A DNA stretch of 64,000 bases from Ruminiclostridium papyrosolvens C7 (GTDB lineage Bacteria > Bacillota > Clostridia > Acetivibrionales > DSM-1351): positions 1-64,000 of the forward strand of contig NZ_ATAY01000034.1 of NCBI RefSeq assembly GCF_000421965.1, written 5' to 3'. Made by a program: the position numbers and the translations under genes. Shown in pieces: positions 34,958 to 44,783 of this stretch (within the stretch, counting starts at the first letter, position 1; each line of letters begins with the position of its first letter). The notes under the pieces are model-generated. The model was not told the DNA's origin. It saw nothing but the letters and a program-made list of their open reading frames with translations, and searched no databases.

Positions 34958-36239
34958 GGTACTAAGCGCAAGATTTGGGAAAATTAAACCTGACAGTATT
35001 GAAGAATATATTCAGGCCGGTGGATATGAAGGCTTGAAAAAAACAATGTCAATGGAACACCTTGATGCAATAGAAGAAATAAAGAAAGCAAACCTTTTTG
35101 GAAGAGGCGGAGCTGCCTATCCTACCGGAATTAAGTGGGAGCAGGCGTATGCAATTCAAAGAGGGCCTAAATACATGGTCTGTAATGCCGATGAAGGTGA
35201 ACCCGGTACATTTAAGGATAAACATATATTGTCTGAAGACCCGTTTGAACTGATTGAGGGTATGACCATAGGTGCATATATAATGGGTGCCAAGGAAGGA
35301 TATATCTATATCAGAGGCGAATATGCGGCTATTCAGAAAATCGTGAAAAGTGCTATAGAAAATGCAAAAAAAGCGGGATATTTGGGTAAGAATATTTTAG
35401 GTAGAGAAGGTTTTGATTTTGAATTAAAGGTTGTTTCTGGCGCAGGTGCATATGTTTGCGGTGAAAATACCGCTTTGGTTGAATCAATTGAAGGAAAGAC
35501 CGGAAGGCCAAGACAAAAGCCGCCTTATATAAAGAATTGTGGTTTATATCAAATGCCAACAATACTGAACAACGTTGAGACATATTCATGTATTCCATGG
35601 ATAATCAAGGACGGCGGAGAGAAATTCAGCTCAATGGGAACTGAGTTCAGCGGCGGAACAAAATTAATGTGCTTGTCAGGTAATGTTAACAACAGAGGAG
35701 TTTACGAAATACCTTTCGGAACAACTTTGAGAGAACTTATATTCAACTTGGGCGGAGGAATGAAAGACGGGCGTAAGTTGAAATTTGTTCACCTTGGCGG
35801 TTCATCAGGAAGCTGTTTCCCTGAAAGCATGATTGACACAAAGATATGCTATTATGATTTGAAAAAAGCTGGTTTTTCATTGGGTTCAGGTGCAGTACTT
35901 GTAGTAGATGACACACATTGTGCAGTAGATTACCTGAAAACCGTTATGGAATTCTTTGAAGAGGAATCCTGCGGTAAATGTACACCTTGTAGAGAAGGAA
36001 ACCACAGACTGGTTGAAATTCTCGACAAGATGACAGAAGGAACTGCAACTATGGCTGATTTTAATAAAATGAAGAGTCTTGCACAAACTATGAAGACAAC
36101 AAGTTTCTGCGGATTGGGACAAAGTGCTCCAATGCCATTGATAACACTGGTTAAATATTTTGAAGAAGAATTTTTGGAGCATATCAACGGAAAATGCAGA
36201 GCCGGAGTGTGCAGCATGTCTGGAAAGGCAGGTAAATAA
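34950..36239 (+). CDS. NuoF-like NAD(H)/FMN flavoprotein subunit of hydrogenase
   Basis: 429 residues. The glycine-rich NAD(H) site is GRGGAAYPTGIKW, the FMN site includes CNADEGEPGTFKD and YVCGENTALVESIEG, and the C-terminal [4Fe-4S] ligands are ESCGKCTPCREG plus the distal Cys in TSFCGLG. It oxidises or reduces NAD(P)H via FMN. It is shorter than the HydB of bifurcating hydrogenases, which carry an N-terminal [2Fe-2S] domain and a C-terminal 2[4Fe-4S] ferredoxin domain; both are missing here. The protein ends in CRAGVCSMSGKAGK. Its start overlaps the previous gene. Confidence 0.9.
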   Translation: MDKVLSARFGKIKPDSIEEYIQAGGYEGLKKTMSMEHLDAIEEIKKANLFGRGGAAYPTGIKWEQAYAIQRGPKYMVCNADEGEPGTFKDKHILSEDPFELIEGMTIGAYIMGAKEGYIYIRGEYAAIQKIVKSAIENAKKAGYLGKNILGREGFDFELKVVSGAGAYVCGENTALVESIEGKTGRPRQKPPYIKNCGLYQMPTILNNVETYSCIPWIIKDGGEKFSSMGTEFSGGTKLMCLSGNVNNRGVYEIPFGTTLRELIFNLGGGMKDGRKLKFVHLGGSSGSCFPESMIDTKICYYDLKKAGFSLGSGAVLVVDDTHCAVDYLKTVMEFFEEESCGKCTPCREGNHRLVEILDKMTEGTATMADFNKMKSLAQTMKTTSFCGLGQSAPMPLITLVKYFEEEFLEHINGKCRAGVCSMSGKAGK

Positions 36240-36241
36240 TT

Positions 36242-37966
36242 ATGGATATGATTAATTTAAAAATTGACGGATTTGATGTTTCTGTTCCAAAGAACACTAC
36301 AATTCTTGAAGCTGCAAAACAGCTGAATATAGATATTCCGACTTTATGTTTCATGAAGGGTGTAAACGAGCCCGGTTCATGCAGGGTTTGTGTCGTTGAA
36401 GTTGCAGGTTGGAGAGGTCTCCATCCTGCATGTGTAACTAAGGTATCTGAGGGTATCGTTGTAAAAACTGCTACAAGCACAGTAAGAGAAGCAAGAAAGA
36501 ACATACTTGAGCTGATTATGGCAAACCATAACAGAGAATGTCTTTCATGTCCAAGAAACTTGAAGTGTGAGCTTCAGACACTTTGTAATGACAACGGAAT
36601 AGATGCAATTCCATACGAGGGAAAGGTTGACAAGGGATGTCTGGATACTTCCGGCCCTATCGTAAGAGACCCTAACAAGTGCGTTCTCTGCGGAAGATGT
36701 GTAAGTGTCTGTTCAAAGATACAGGACGTAAGCGCTATTGACTTTGCCTTCCGTGGAGCACATATGACAGTTACAACTGCATATGAAGAAGGTCTTGCAA
36801 ATCAGGAGTGTATAAACTGCGGTCAGTGTATCAAGATATGTCCTGTTGGAGCATTACAGGAGAGAGACGATACTGAAAAGGTATGGAAGGCTCTCGAAAA
36901 TCCTGAGCTGCACGTTGTTGTTCAGACTGCTCCGGCTGTTAGAGTTGCTCTGGGTGAAGAATTCGGATTTGCGCCGGGAACAAATGTTGAGGGCGAAATG
37001 GTTACAGCACTCAGAAGATTGGGCTTTAACAAAGTATTCGATACCAACTTCAGTGCCGACCTGACAATAATAGAAGAGGGCAACGAGCTTATAGACAGAA
37101 TTAAAAACGGTGGGAAGCTCCCGTTGATTACATCCTGTTCACCGGGATGGATTAAATACTGTGAACATAACTACCATGATTTTATAGAAAATCTTTCATC
37201 CTGCAAATCACCGCAGCAGATGTTTGGTGCAATTGCAAAATCCTACTATCCAATTAAGACTGATGTTGATCCTAAGAGCGTATTTGTTGTATCAGTAATG
37301 CCATGTACTGCAAAGAAATATGAAGCTGACAGGGAAGAAATGAACGTTGACGGACTAAAGGATATTGATGCGGTTATAACTACCAGAGAACTTGCAAAAA
37401 TGATAAGACAGGCAGGAATCAAATTTGCAGAACTGGAAAACAGCAAGCAGGATAGTATACTTGGAACGTACTCCGGTGCAGGAACAATATTCGGTAATAC
37501 CGGAGGAGTTATGGAAGCTGCTCTTCGTACAGTAGCTGACAAGCTTACAGGAAAATCACTTGATTGCATTGAGTATACTGCTGTAAGAGGTTTGGATGGA
37601 ATCAAGGAAGCTACTGTTAATATCGCTGATATGGAGATAAAGGTAGCTGTTGCAAACGGCACAGGAAATGCGTCAAAGCTTCTTGATAAAATAAGAGCAG
37701 GTGAAGCAAACTATCACTTCATAGAAGTAATGGGTTGTGAAGGCGGATGTATCAACGGTGGAGGACAGCCAATCATCAAGGATAAATCAACTACAGATGC
37801 TGTTAAAACTGCAAGAATCAAGGGACTTTATGATATCGATGTATCATGTGAAAAGAGAAAGTCACATGAAAACCCTGAGATACAGAAATTATACTCAGAG
37901 TACCTTGGAGAAGCAGGCGGACACAAGGCTCACAAGCTGCTTCACACACATTATACAGCAAGATAA
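36242..37966 (+). CDS. [FeFe]-hydrogenase catalytic subunit (HydA/HndD type)
   Basis: 574 residues in the usual modular order. N-terminal plant-type [2Fe-2S] (TLCFMKG, GSCRVCVVE, HPACVT), His-Cys3 cluster (HNRECLSCPRNLKC), two [4Fe-4S] motifs (CVLCGRCVSVCSK and CINCGQCIKICP), then the H-cluster domain. L1 reads TSCSPGW, L2 MPCTAKKYEADR, L3 EVMGCEGGCINGGGQP. It makes H2 from reduced electron carriers. In L1 the second of the two usual adjacent Cys is Ser. It is last in the operon, two bases after the flavoprotein stop. With the NuoE and NuoF subunits it forms an NAD(P)H-linked, possibly electron-bifurcating enzyme. The H-cluster maturases are not in the window. Confidence 0.93.
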   Translation: MDMINLKIDGFDVSVPKNTTILEAAKQLNIDIPTLCFMKGVNEPGSCRVCVVEVAGWRGLHPACVTKVSEGIVVKTATSTVREARKNILELIMANHNRECLSCPRNLKCELQTLCNDNGIDAIPYEGKVDKGCLDTSGPIVRDPNKCVLCGRCVSVCSKIQDVSAIDFAFRGAHMTVTTAYEEGLANQECINCGQCIKICPVGALQERDDTEKVWKALENPELHVVVQTAPAVRVALGEEFGFAPGTNVEGEMVTALRRLGFNKVFDTNFSADLTIIEEGNELIDRIKNGGKLPLITSCSPGWIKYCEHNYHDFIENLSSCKSPQQMFGAIAKSYYPIKTDVDPKSVFVVSVMPCTAKKYEADREEMNVDGLKDIDAVITTRELAKMIRQAGIKFAELENSKQDSILGTYSGAGTIFGNTGGVMEAALRTVADKLTGKSLDCIEYTAVRGLDGIKEATVNIADMEIKVAVANGTGNASKLLDKIRAGEANYHFIEVMGCEGGCINGGGQPIIKDKSTTDAVKTARIKGLYDIDVSCEKRKSHENPEIQKLYSEYLGEAGGHKAHKLLHTHYTAR

Positions 37967-37986
37967 TTTATATAAATATTAAATAG

Positions 37987-38022
37987 AAAAGACGCTGTTG
38001 GTTTAATCCGACAGCGTCTTTT
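37987..38022. terminator. Bidirectional terminator after the hydrogenase operon
   Basis: A 15-bp stem (37987-38001 with 38008-38022, one G-T wobble), loop TTTAAT, flanked by A-run and T-run, so it works on both strands. Confidence 0.75.
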
Positions 38023-38036
38023 TAAGTGTTAATTAT

Positions 38037-38165
38037 TTATTTAGTTTTAGTCTCCAAAACCGACTTCTTAATGTTTCCTTTTGATATCCGTTTCTGGGTT
38101 TCCAAGTTCTGTGTATCAGCAAAATATTCTACACCGTCTGATTTTGTACTTTTATTTTTTCCCAT
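38037..38165 (-). CDS. Small basic protein, 42 aa, unknown
   Basis: A leftward frame from the ATG complementary to 38163-38165 to a TAA at 38037. It starts MGKNKSTKSDGVEYFADTQN, is rich in Lys and Thr, has no Cys, and is probably disordered. GGAGG stands 10 bases upstream of the ATG. It lies 41 bases after the ATPase stop in the same direction, ahead of the bidirectional terminator, so it is probably read through from that gene. I do not recognise it, though its charge and size recall small clostridial spore or ribosome-associated proteins. Confidence 0.5.
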   Translation of the reverse strand: MGKNKSTKSDGVEYFADTQNLETQKRISKGNIKKSVLETKTK

Positions 38166-38206
38166 ATAGCAATAACCTCCCCGGCTGATATTAATGTACA
38201 GCCTTA

Positions 38207-40837
38207 TTATTGTTTGGTCATTTTACTATTACTATTCATACCCGTTCTTATAGCTTTATAAATTTGAATAACCACCAGAGGAACCAATGCCAATAGAACA
38301 ATTACGCCTAGATATCCCAACACATCAGGATTTATTGTAAATAGGCTCTGGAGTAAAGGAACCCAAAGTACCAATGCCAGCAATACAACTCCTATAAGCA
38401 AAGCACCCCAGAGAAATTTGTTGGAAAAAATTCCAACTTTATATATTGGGTACTTTGAGCGGCAATTGAAGCCATGAATCATTCGTGATAAAGCCAGAAC
38501 AGCAAAAGCCATGGTGCTTGCAAGGGTGGCATCACCTTTGCTCAACCCATAATAAAACGCTGCAAGAGTACTGGCGGCAATAACTGCTCCTTCAAAAAGA
38601 ACATGAAACAGGAAGCCTTTATTTAACAGAGGTTCGTTAATATCACGAGGCTTGGAGTTAAGCACATCTTTTCTATAAGGCTCCAATCCAAGGGCTATAG
38701 CCGGCATGGAATCTGTAAGTAGGTTTATAAACAATAAATGCATTGCTGTAAACGGAAGTGGAAGTGCCAGAATAGAAGTATACAGAACAGCAAGTATTCC
38801 GGCTGTATTTCCCGAAAGCAAGAACTTTATGGAATTTTTAATATTTGTATAAATGCTTCGACCGTTTGACACCGCTTTAACAATAGTAGCAAAATTATCG
38901 TCTACAAGAATCATGGATGCGGCATCCTTTGCTACCTCCGTACCGACTTTTCCCATCGCTACACCTATGTCTGCCTGTTTCAGAGCGGGTGCATCGTTTA
39001 CTCCGTCTCCGGTCATTGCAACAACGTTTCCCTTGTCCTGCCATGCCTTAACTATTCTTATTTTGTGTTCAGGAGAAACGCGGGCATAAACGGAGATATC
39101 TTCAACATTATTCCTCAGTTCTTCATCGGACATTTTTTCAACTTCAGTGCCTTCCACAGCTCTTCCGTTTTCTGTCATAATACCGATTTGTCTGGCTATT
39201 GCAGAGGCTGTGATTTTGTGGTCACCCGTTATCATTACAGGTTTAATTCCGGCTTTAATGCAGTCGGCAACTGCCAGCTTTGATTCCTCACGGGGAGGAT
39301 CAATCATTGCAATTAACCCCACAAAGGTAAGATACCTTTCGTCTTCAACAGAAATATTTGCCTGTGAATCAAATTTTTTATATGCAAACGCAAGGACTCT
39401 TAAACCATCATTGGAAAAGTCCCTGTTTATCCCTTCTAACATTTCTATATCACTTTGGGAAATGGGCCTTTCTCCATTTTCTTCGGCTATGGTGCTTACT
39501 CTGCTCAGGATAATATCGGGAGCACCCTTTGTAAACATCATGTACTGTCCTTCAATGTTATGAAAGGTACTCATAAGCTTTCTGTCTGAATCAAAAGGGA
39601 CTTCGGAAAGTCTTGGGTATTCCTTGCGAAGGTCTTCTTCTTCATAACCGTAATTATTTGCAAGTTTTATAAAAGCAAGCTCAGTGGGGTCGCCAACGCC
39701 CTTGTCCCCTGTTATAGTAGCATCGCTTGCCAAAGCACTCATTTTAACAATAGTTCTCAGGAGAGTATCCTCCATTGAAAGGCCTCTGGATTCCAGAACC
39801 TTTGAACCAACGAATACTTTTTCTGCCACCATTTTGTTCTGGGTTAATGTACCGGTTTTGTCGGAGCAAATTACAGAAACACTTCCAAGACTTTCTACAG
39901 AGTGAAGTTTTCTTATAATGGCATTTTCTTTGGCCATTTTCTGAGTACCTATTGCAAGGACGATGGTAACAATTGAACTCAGTGCCTCAGGTATTGCAGC
40001 AACAGCCAGTGCTATTGCAAACATAAATGAATCAATAAGAGAGTAGCCTCTTAAAACGTTTGCAGCAAATATTATTCCGCAAAGTATAAGTATGGCAACA
40101 GCCAGCTTTTTACCAAATTTATCGAGACTTATCTGAAGGGGAGTTTCCTTGCTTTGAGCCGATTCCATTAAATGTGCGATTTTTCCAAGCTCCGTTGACA
40201 TTCCGATATCTGTAACTGCTACAACGGCCCTACCATAAGTAATAAGGCTGCCGGTAAACACCATATTCTTCCTGTCACCTATAGCAATTTCAGTGTCTTT
40301 GATAACTTCCGATTCTTTGAGTACACTTTCAGATTCACCTGTGAGAGAGCTTTCATTAACCTGAAGACTGTAATTTTCAAGGATTCTTCCGTCTGCGCTT
40401 ACAAAGTCGCCTGCTTCAAGAAGAAGTATATCACCTACCAAAACTTCGCGAGACGGTATTTCAATCTTTTCATTATTCCTTATGACCTTGGCTATTGGAG
40501 ATGAAAGTGTTTTTAAGCTGTCAAGGGATTTTTCTGCCTTAAAATGCTGTACCGTGCCTAAAATGGAGTTAAGTATAGTAACTGCAAAGATTACTATTGC
40601 ACTTTCATAATCTTTTAGAAACAGAGAAATAACACCTGCAATCAGAAGGATTATTACCAGAAAATCTTTAAACTGACTGAAGAAAACTTTAAAGAATCCT
40701 GCTCTATTTTCAGCTTTTAGTTCATTAAAGCCGTATTGGGTTCTAAGCCGGTCTATTTCTTTACCGGATATTCCTTCCATACTGGTGTTGAGTTTATTTA
40801 AAACTTCATCAGTTGACAGGTTGTAGTAATTATTCAT
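38207..40837 (-). CDS. Cation-transporting P-type ATPase, Ca2+ (SERCA/PMR1) type
   Basis: 876 residues. N-terminal cation ATPase domain (STDEVLNKLNTSMEGISG), A-domain TGES (SSLTGESESV), TM4 PEAL (VAAIPEALSS), phosphorylation site DKTGTLTQNK with D326, nucleotide-site KGAPD, hinge TGDGVNDAPALK, and a C-terminal block of six membrane helices containing LLFINLLTDSMPAIALG. The PEAL and NLxTD motifs point to Ca2+ export as in bacterial PMCA/SERCA-like pumps. GGGGG lies five bases before the ATG. Mn2+ or another cation is possible. Confidence 0.9.
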   Translation of the reverse strand: MNNYYNLSTDEVLNKLNTSMEGISGKEIDRLRTQYGFNELKAENRAGFFKVFFSQFKDFLVIILLIAGVISLFLKDYESAIVIFAVTILNSILGTVQHFKAEKSLDSLKTLSSPIAKVIRNNEKIEIPSREVLVGDILLLEAGDFVSADGRILENYSLQVNESSLTGESESVLKESEVIKDTEIAIGDRKNMVFTGSLITYGRAVVAVTDIGMSTELGKIAHLMESAQSKETPLQISLDKFGKKLAVAILILCGIIFAANVLRGYSLIDSFMFAIALAVAAIPEALSSIVTIVLAIGTQKMAKENAIIRKLHSVESLGSVSVICSDKTGTLTQNKMVAEKVFVGSKVLESRGLSMEDTLLRTIVKMSALASDATITGDKGVGDPTELAFIKLANNYGYEEEDLRKEYPRLSEVPFDSDRKLMSTFHNIEGQYMMFTKGAPDIILSRVSTIAEENGERPISQSDIEMLEGINRDFSNDGLRVLAFAYKKFDSQANISVEDERYLTFVGLIAMIDPPREESKLAVADCIKAGIKPVMITGDHKITASAIARQIGIMTENGRAVEGTEVEKMSDEELRNNVEDISVYARVSPEHKIRIVKAWQDKGNVVAMTGDGVNDAPALKQADIGVAMGKVGTEVAKDAASMILVDDNFATIVKAVSNGRSIYTNIKNSIKFLLSGNTAGILAVLYTSILALPLPFTAMHLLFINLLTDSMPAIALGLEPYRKDVLNSKPRDINEPLLNKGFLFHVLFEGAVIAASTLAAFYYGLSKGDATLASTMAFAVLALSRMIHGFNCRSKYPIYKVGIFSNKFLWGALLIGVVLLALVLWVPLLQSLFTINPDVLGYLGVIVLLALVPLVVIQIYKAIRTGMNSNSKMTKQ

Positions 40838-41113
40838 AAGCTCCCCCTTTAATATTTTTACTAATTATAATTTAGGTTAAGCAAAATTGTCCATATATAT
40901 AATTAATTTCTGCTATTTAAATGGATTGTATTCGAAAGAAATTGGCAAAATTAAGATATAGATAATATGTAAAATTTAACAAATGTATGTTACAAAGGTT
41001 ACAACATTTTTAACAAAAAGAAATATTATTATTTTTACCAGTCTGATATAATAAGTAGGATATGATGAGTTGCCAAATGTGGCCAAAATAGTAATTTAAA
41101 ATGGAGATAGAAA

Positions 41114-42931
41114 ATGAGCAGAAAAAGAGGAAAAAATGTTAATAAGCTGCTTCCTGCATTAGTTGTTGCTTTATTTACTTTATTAGTAGCTATGATAGCA
41201 ATATATCTGGTATATATCGGGAAGCTTCCACTAAAAGATTCAAATAAAACACCGCAGACATCTACTGAGACAACTGCAACCGCGACCGTATCGGTTCCTA
41301 CAGGGACTGTCGCTGAAAATACTCCCACCGAGGAAACGGATAAAGCTCAGGAACCGACTGAAAGCACCAATCCTGATGATCTAATGATTTCATGGAAGAA
41401 CCCGGCAAGCTTTATATCCAAGGCTGCAATGGGGGACGGCTCAATAAAGAAAACATTCAAGGACGGAAATATAAGATACTGGAGACTTGTAAGCAACAAG
41501 GTAACATCAGGCTACAATCCGTCTTACAACCTTGCCTTTGGTTCTCCCAAAATGTACTCGGAACTTGAGGGTGTAACCACATTCAGAGGAAATAACTATA
41601 GGACAGCTCCTTCATGGGGAAAAGCCGATGTTAAGGAAAAAAAGCTTGAGATAGTATGGACACATGACATTGGAGCTGTTTCGGGAGTAGGAAGCTACTG
41701 GCCGGGTGCCGGATGGACAGGACAACCGCTGCTGGCTCACTGGTCGTCGGATGTTAGAAAAGTAATGAACATAAATAATGATTTAAAGGACAAGGATCTT
41801 GTTGAAGTAATATATCCGGTATTTGACGGACATGTATATTTCCTTGACATGGAGACGGGAAAAGAATCCAGACCCAAAATGAATATAGGGTTTACCGTTA
41901 AAGGAACAGGAATGGTTGACCCAAGAGGCTATCCGTTATTCTATACAGGACAAGGGCTTAATGAGAATGACGGCAGAAAAGGTTCTTTCAAATACAGGAT
42001 ATTTGATTTGATTAACCAAAAGGAGATATTTTCAATGCCGGGAAATGATTCCGTTGCATTCAGACAGTGGGGAGCAAATGATTCCTCCGCATTGCTAAAC
42101 AGATACACCGATACGCTTATTGACTGTGGTGAAAATGGTCTCGTCTACAAGGCAAAGCTCAATACAAAGTTTAATAAGGAAGCAGGAACAATTTCAATTA
42201 ATCCTACAATAACAAAATACCGTTACAAGAGCAGCTACAGCTCAGAACAAGGAATTGAAAATTCACCTGCGGTTTACAGGAACCTTATGTATTTTGCAGA
42301 TAACGGAGGAACGATACAATGCTTGGACATCAACAAACTTGAACCTGTTTGGATTTATAGGTCGGGTGATGACACTGACAGTTCCATTACACTGGAAGAA
42401 ACTGACGAGGGAGTATTCCTATACACTGCAAATGAGATTGACAAACGAGGAAAATCCGGAGCGAAGGCAAACTGCAACATAAGAAAGATTAATGCCCTGA
42501 CTGGAGAACTTGTATGGCAGAAGGACTATTCCTGTTTTTATCAGAATTATATAAACGGAGGAGCGTTGGCAACTCCGGTATTAGGAAAAAATGATATAAG
42601 CGATATTATTATATTCAATGTAGCACTGACAGGCTCCACAAGTGACGGAACCCTTGTTGCACTGGATAAGAAAACAGGCAAAGAGGTTTGGAAAAGACAG
42701 TTGGACGCATACAGCTGGAGTTCTCCTGTAGATTTTATGTCCAAAGACGGAAAGACCTATATGTTACTTTGTGACTTTAAAGGATATATGCATTTGATAG
42801 ACCCGAAAACAGGAGAGGATTTGGATAAAATCTCAGTTGGAGGGAATGTAGAGGCTTCACCGTCAGTATACAATGATATGGCGGTAGTAGGTACCTATGC
42901 AAAGAAAATATACGGAGTAAAAATCAAGTAA
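41114..42931 (+). CDS. Membrane-anchored PQQ-repeat beta-propeller protein, copy 1
   Basis: 605 residues. One membrane helix (about 11-33) and a Thr/Pro/Glu-rich linker (TSTETTATATVSVPTGT) precede an extracellular domain with PQQ/BamB-type blades (ALDKKTGKEVWKR, LIDPKTGEDLDKI, INALTGELVWQKD). Distinctive motifs are TTFRGNNYR and GWTGQPLLAHWSSDVRK. No enzyme residues are recognised; the fold usually serves as a protein-interaction scaffold. The next gene is a close paralogue, 17 bases downstream. A TATAAT box lies at 41047-41052. GGAG is seven bases before the ATG. Confidence 0.82.
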   Translation: MSRKRGKNVNKLLPALVVALFTLLVAMIAIYLVYIGKLPLKDSNKTPQTSTETTATATVSVPTGTVAENTPTEETDKAQEPTESTNPDDLMISWKNPASFISKAAMGDGSIKKTFKDGNIRYWRLVSNKVTSGYNPSYNLAFGSPKMYSELEGVTTFRGNNYRTAPSWGKADVKEKKLEIVWTHDIGAVSGVGSYWPGAGWTGQPLLAHWSSDVRKVMNINNDLKDKDLVEVIYPVFDGHVYFLDMETGKESRPKMNIGFTVKGTGMVDPRGYPLFYTGQGLNENDGRKGSFKYRIFDLINQKEIFSMPGNDSVAFRQWGANDSSALLNRYTDTLIDCGENGLVYKAKLNTKFNKEAGTISINPTITKYRYKSSYSSEQGIENSPAVYRNLMYFADNGGTIQCLDINKLEPVWIYRSGDDTDSSITLEETDEGVFLYTANEIDKRGKSGAKANCNIRKINALTGELVWQKDYSCFYQNYINGGALATPVLGKNDISDIIIFNVALTGSTSDGTLVALDKKTGKEVWKRQLDAYSWSSPVDFMSKDGKTYMLLCDFKGYMHLIDPKTGEDLDKISVGGNVEASPSVYNDMAVVGTYAKKIYGVKIK

Positions 42932-42954
42932 AAATACCGGGGAGTAAATTGAGA

Positions 42955-44772
42955 ATGACTAGATATAGAAGAAGAAGGACAACCAACAGACTTAAAGTAA
43001 TACTAACTATTTTGATACTGTCATTGATAACGACAGGTGTCATGATTGCATTAAGCAAAATGAATAATTCCGGGAAATTAGGAAGCAGTAAAGATTCCTA
43101 TGCCATCAATACAACTGCAGGGAACAACCAGGACGTGGATAAAGAGCCTGAACCCGAGCCGGTAGCAGACCCGATGCCTACAGAAATAACAGATCAAAGC
43201 AAGTTGAAGACCTCATGGACAACAGAATCAACTTTTGACGGTGCAAAGGCTTTTGTCGAATATGCATTTGATAATGTATTCAAAAACGGAACTAAAATGC
43301 AAAGCTGGATATTCAGAAACAATACCCCTTTAAAGGAATATACGGTTAAAAACAAGAATAAAATCAGCTTTGGTTCGTCTGATACATACTCAGACCTAGA
43401 AGGTATAACAACGTTCAGAGGAAACAATTACAGAGATAACGCATCATATGGAACACGTACCGTTTCTCAGAAAAAGCTTGAAATAGTATGGAAAAAAACC
43501 GGGCTGGGTGCAATCTCAGGTGAAGGCAGCTTTTGGCCGGGAACAGGCTGGACAGGGCAACCCCTTATTGTCCATTGGTCTGAAGACGTGAGAAAGATGA
43601 TGAACATTAACAGTGATATGAAGTCTAAGGATCTTGTAGAGGTTATATACCCTACATTAGACGGAAACATATATTTCCTTGACCTTGAAACAGGAAAACC
43701 TACCAGAAACCAAATCAAAATAGGTTACCCTATAAAAGGAACAGGTATGATTGACCCAAGAGGATATCCGATACTTTACACAGGTATGGGGATAAATGAT
43801 AACGGCGGAAAGTACAGCGAATACAAATATAGAATTTTTAATCTTCTGAACCAGAAGGAAATGTACTCCATTTTCGGAAGGGATCAGGTTGCGTTCAGGG
43901 GCTGGGGAGCCAACGATTCTTCGGCAATCTTGGATAAAAAGACAGATACACTTCTTGACTGCGGAGAAAACGGACTTGTATACAAGGTCAAAATGAATAC
44001 AAAATTTGATAAAACAGCAGGAACTCTCTCAGTAGCACCGCAAATAACTAAGTACCGTTACAGAAGTCCTTATAATGACGAACAGGGAATAGAAAATTCT
44101 CCGGCGGTATATAAAAACTATATGTATTTCTGCGATAACGGAGGTACGCTACAATGCCTTGACCTGAATACAATGAAACCGGTATGGATATTTGAAACAG
44201 GGGATGATACCGACAGTTCGATTGTAATAGAAGAAACAAAGGACGGAGTATTCCTTTATACTGCAAACCAGGTTGACAAGCGTGGTGAAAACGGTAAAAA
44301 CAAGTTTGCAGATTGCAATATAAGAAAAATAAACGCAAAAACCGGTGAGCTTGTTTGGCAGAAGGATTATAAGTGCATATACAACTACTATATAAACGGC
44401 GGTTCACTGGGAACTCCTGTACTTGGTAAAGATGATATAAGCAATATGGTGATATTCAATGTTTGCTTTACGGGTTCCAATACTGACGGAAACATGATTG
44501 CACTTGATAAAAAGACCGGTGAAGAAATATGGAACAAAAAGCTGACTGCATACAGCTGGTGTTCTCCTGTTGACTTCAAAAGCTCTGATGGCAAAACCTA
44601 TTTGGTTTATACTGATTATGCCGGGTACATGCGTCTGGTTGATCCTATGGACGGAAAAACCCTTGACTCGGTATCTTTAGAGGGAAATGTTGAATCCTCC
44701 CCTGCCATTTACAATGATACTATTGTAGTAGGAAGCTATGCAAAAAAGATATTTGGAATAAAGGTAAAATAA
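42955..44772 (+). CDS. Membrane-anchored PQQ-repeat beta-propeller protein, copy 2
   Basis: 605 residues from the ATG at 42955; a TTG at 42949 closer to GGGGAG is an alternative start adding two residues. The N-terminus is Arg-rich (TRYRRRRTTNR), then a membrane helix and an acidic linker (DVDKEPEPEPVADP). The rest parallels copy 1 blade by blade: TTFRGNNYR, GWTGQPLIVHWSEDVRK, CGENGLVYKVKMNTK, IALDKKTGEEIWNKK and the same C-terminal AKKIFGIKVK. It arose by tandem duplication; linkers diverged most. The function is as unknown as for copy 1. No T-rich terminator follows, only a structured palindrome at 44784-44837. Confidence 0.82.
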   Translation: MTRYRRRRTTNRLKVILTILILSLITTGVMIALSKMNNSGKLGSSKDSYAINTTAGNNQDVDKEPEPEPVADPMPTEITDQSKLKTSWTTESTFDGAKAFVEYAFDNVFKNGTKMQSWIFRNNTPLKEYTVKNKNKISFGSSDTYSDLEGITTFRGNNYRDNASYGTRTVSQKKLEIVWKKTGLGAISGEGSFWPGTGWTGQPLIVHWSEDVRKMMNINSDMKSKDLVEVIYPTLDGNIYFLDLETGKPTRNQIKIGYPIKGTGMIDPRGYPILYTGMGINDNGGKYSEYKYRIFNLLNQKEMYSIFGRDQVAFRGWGANDSSAILDKKTDTLLDCGENGLVYKVKMNTKFDKTAGTLSVAPQITKYRYRSPYNDEQGIENSPAVYKNYMYFCDNGGTLQCLDLNTMKPVWIFETGDDTDSSIVIEETKDGVFLYTANQVDKRGENGKNKFADCNIRKINAKTGELVWQKDYKCIYNYYINGGSLGTPVLGKDDISNMVIFNVCFTGSNTDGNMIALDKKTGEEIWNKKLTAYSWCSPVDFKSSDGKTYLVYTDYAGYMRLVDPMDGKTLDSVSLEGNVESSPAIYNDTIVVGSYAKKIFGIKVK

Positions 44773-44783
44773 TAACGTACTAA

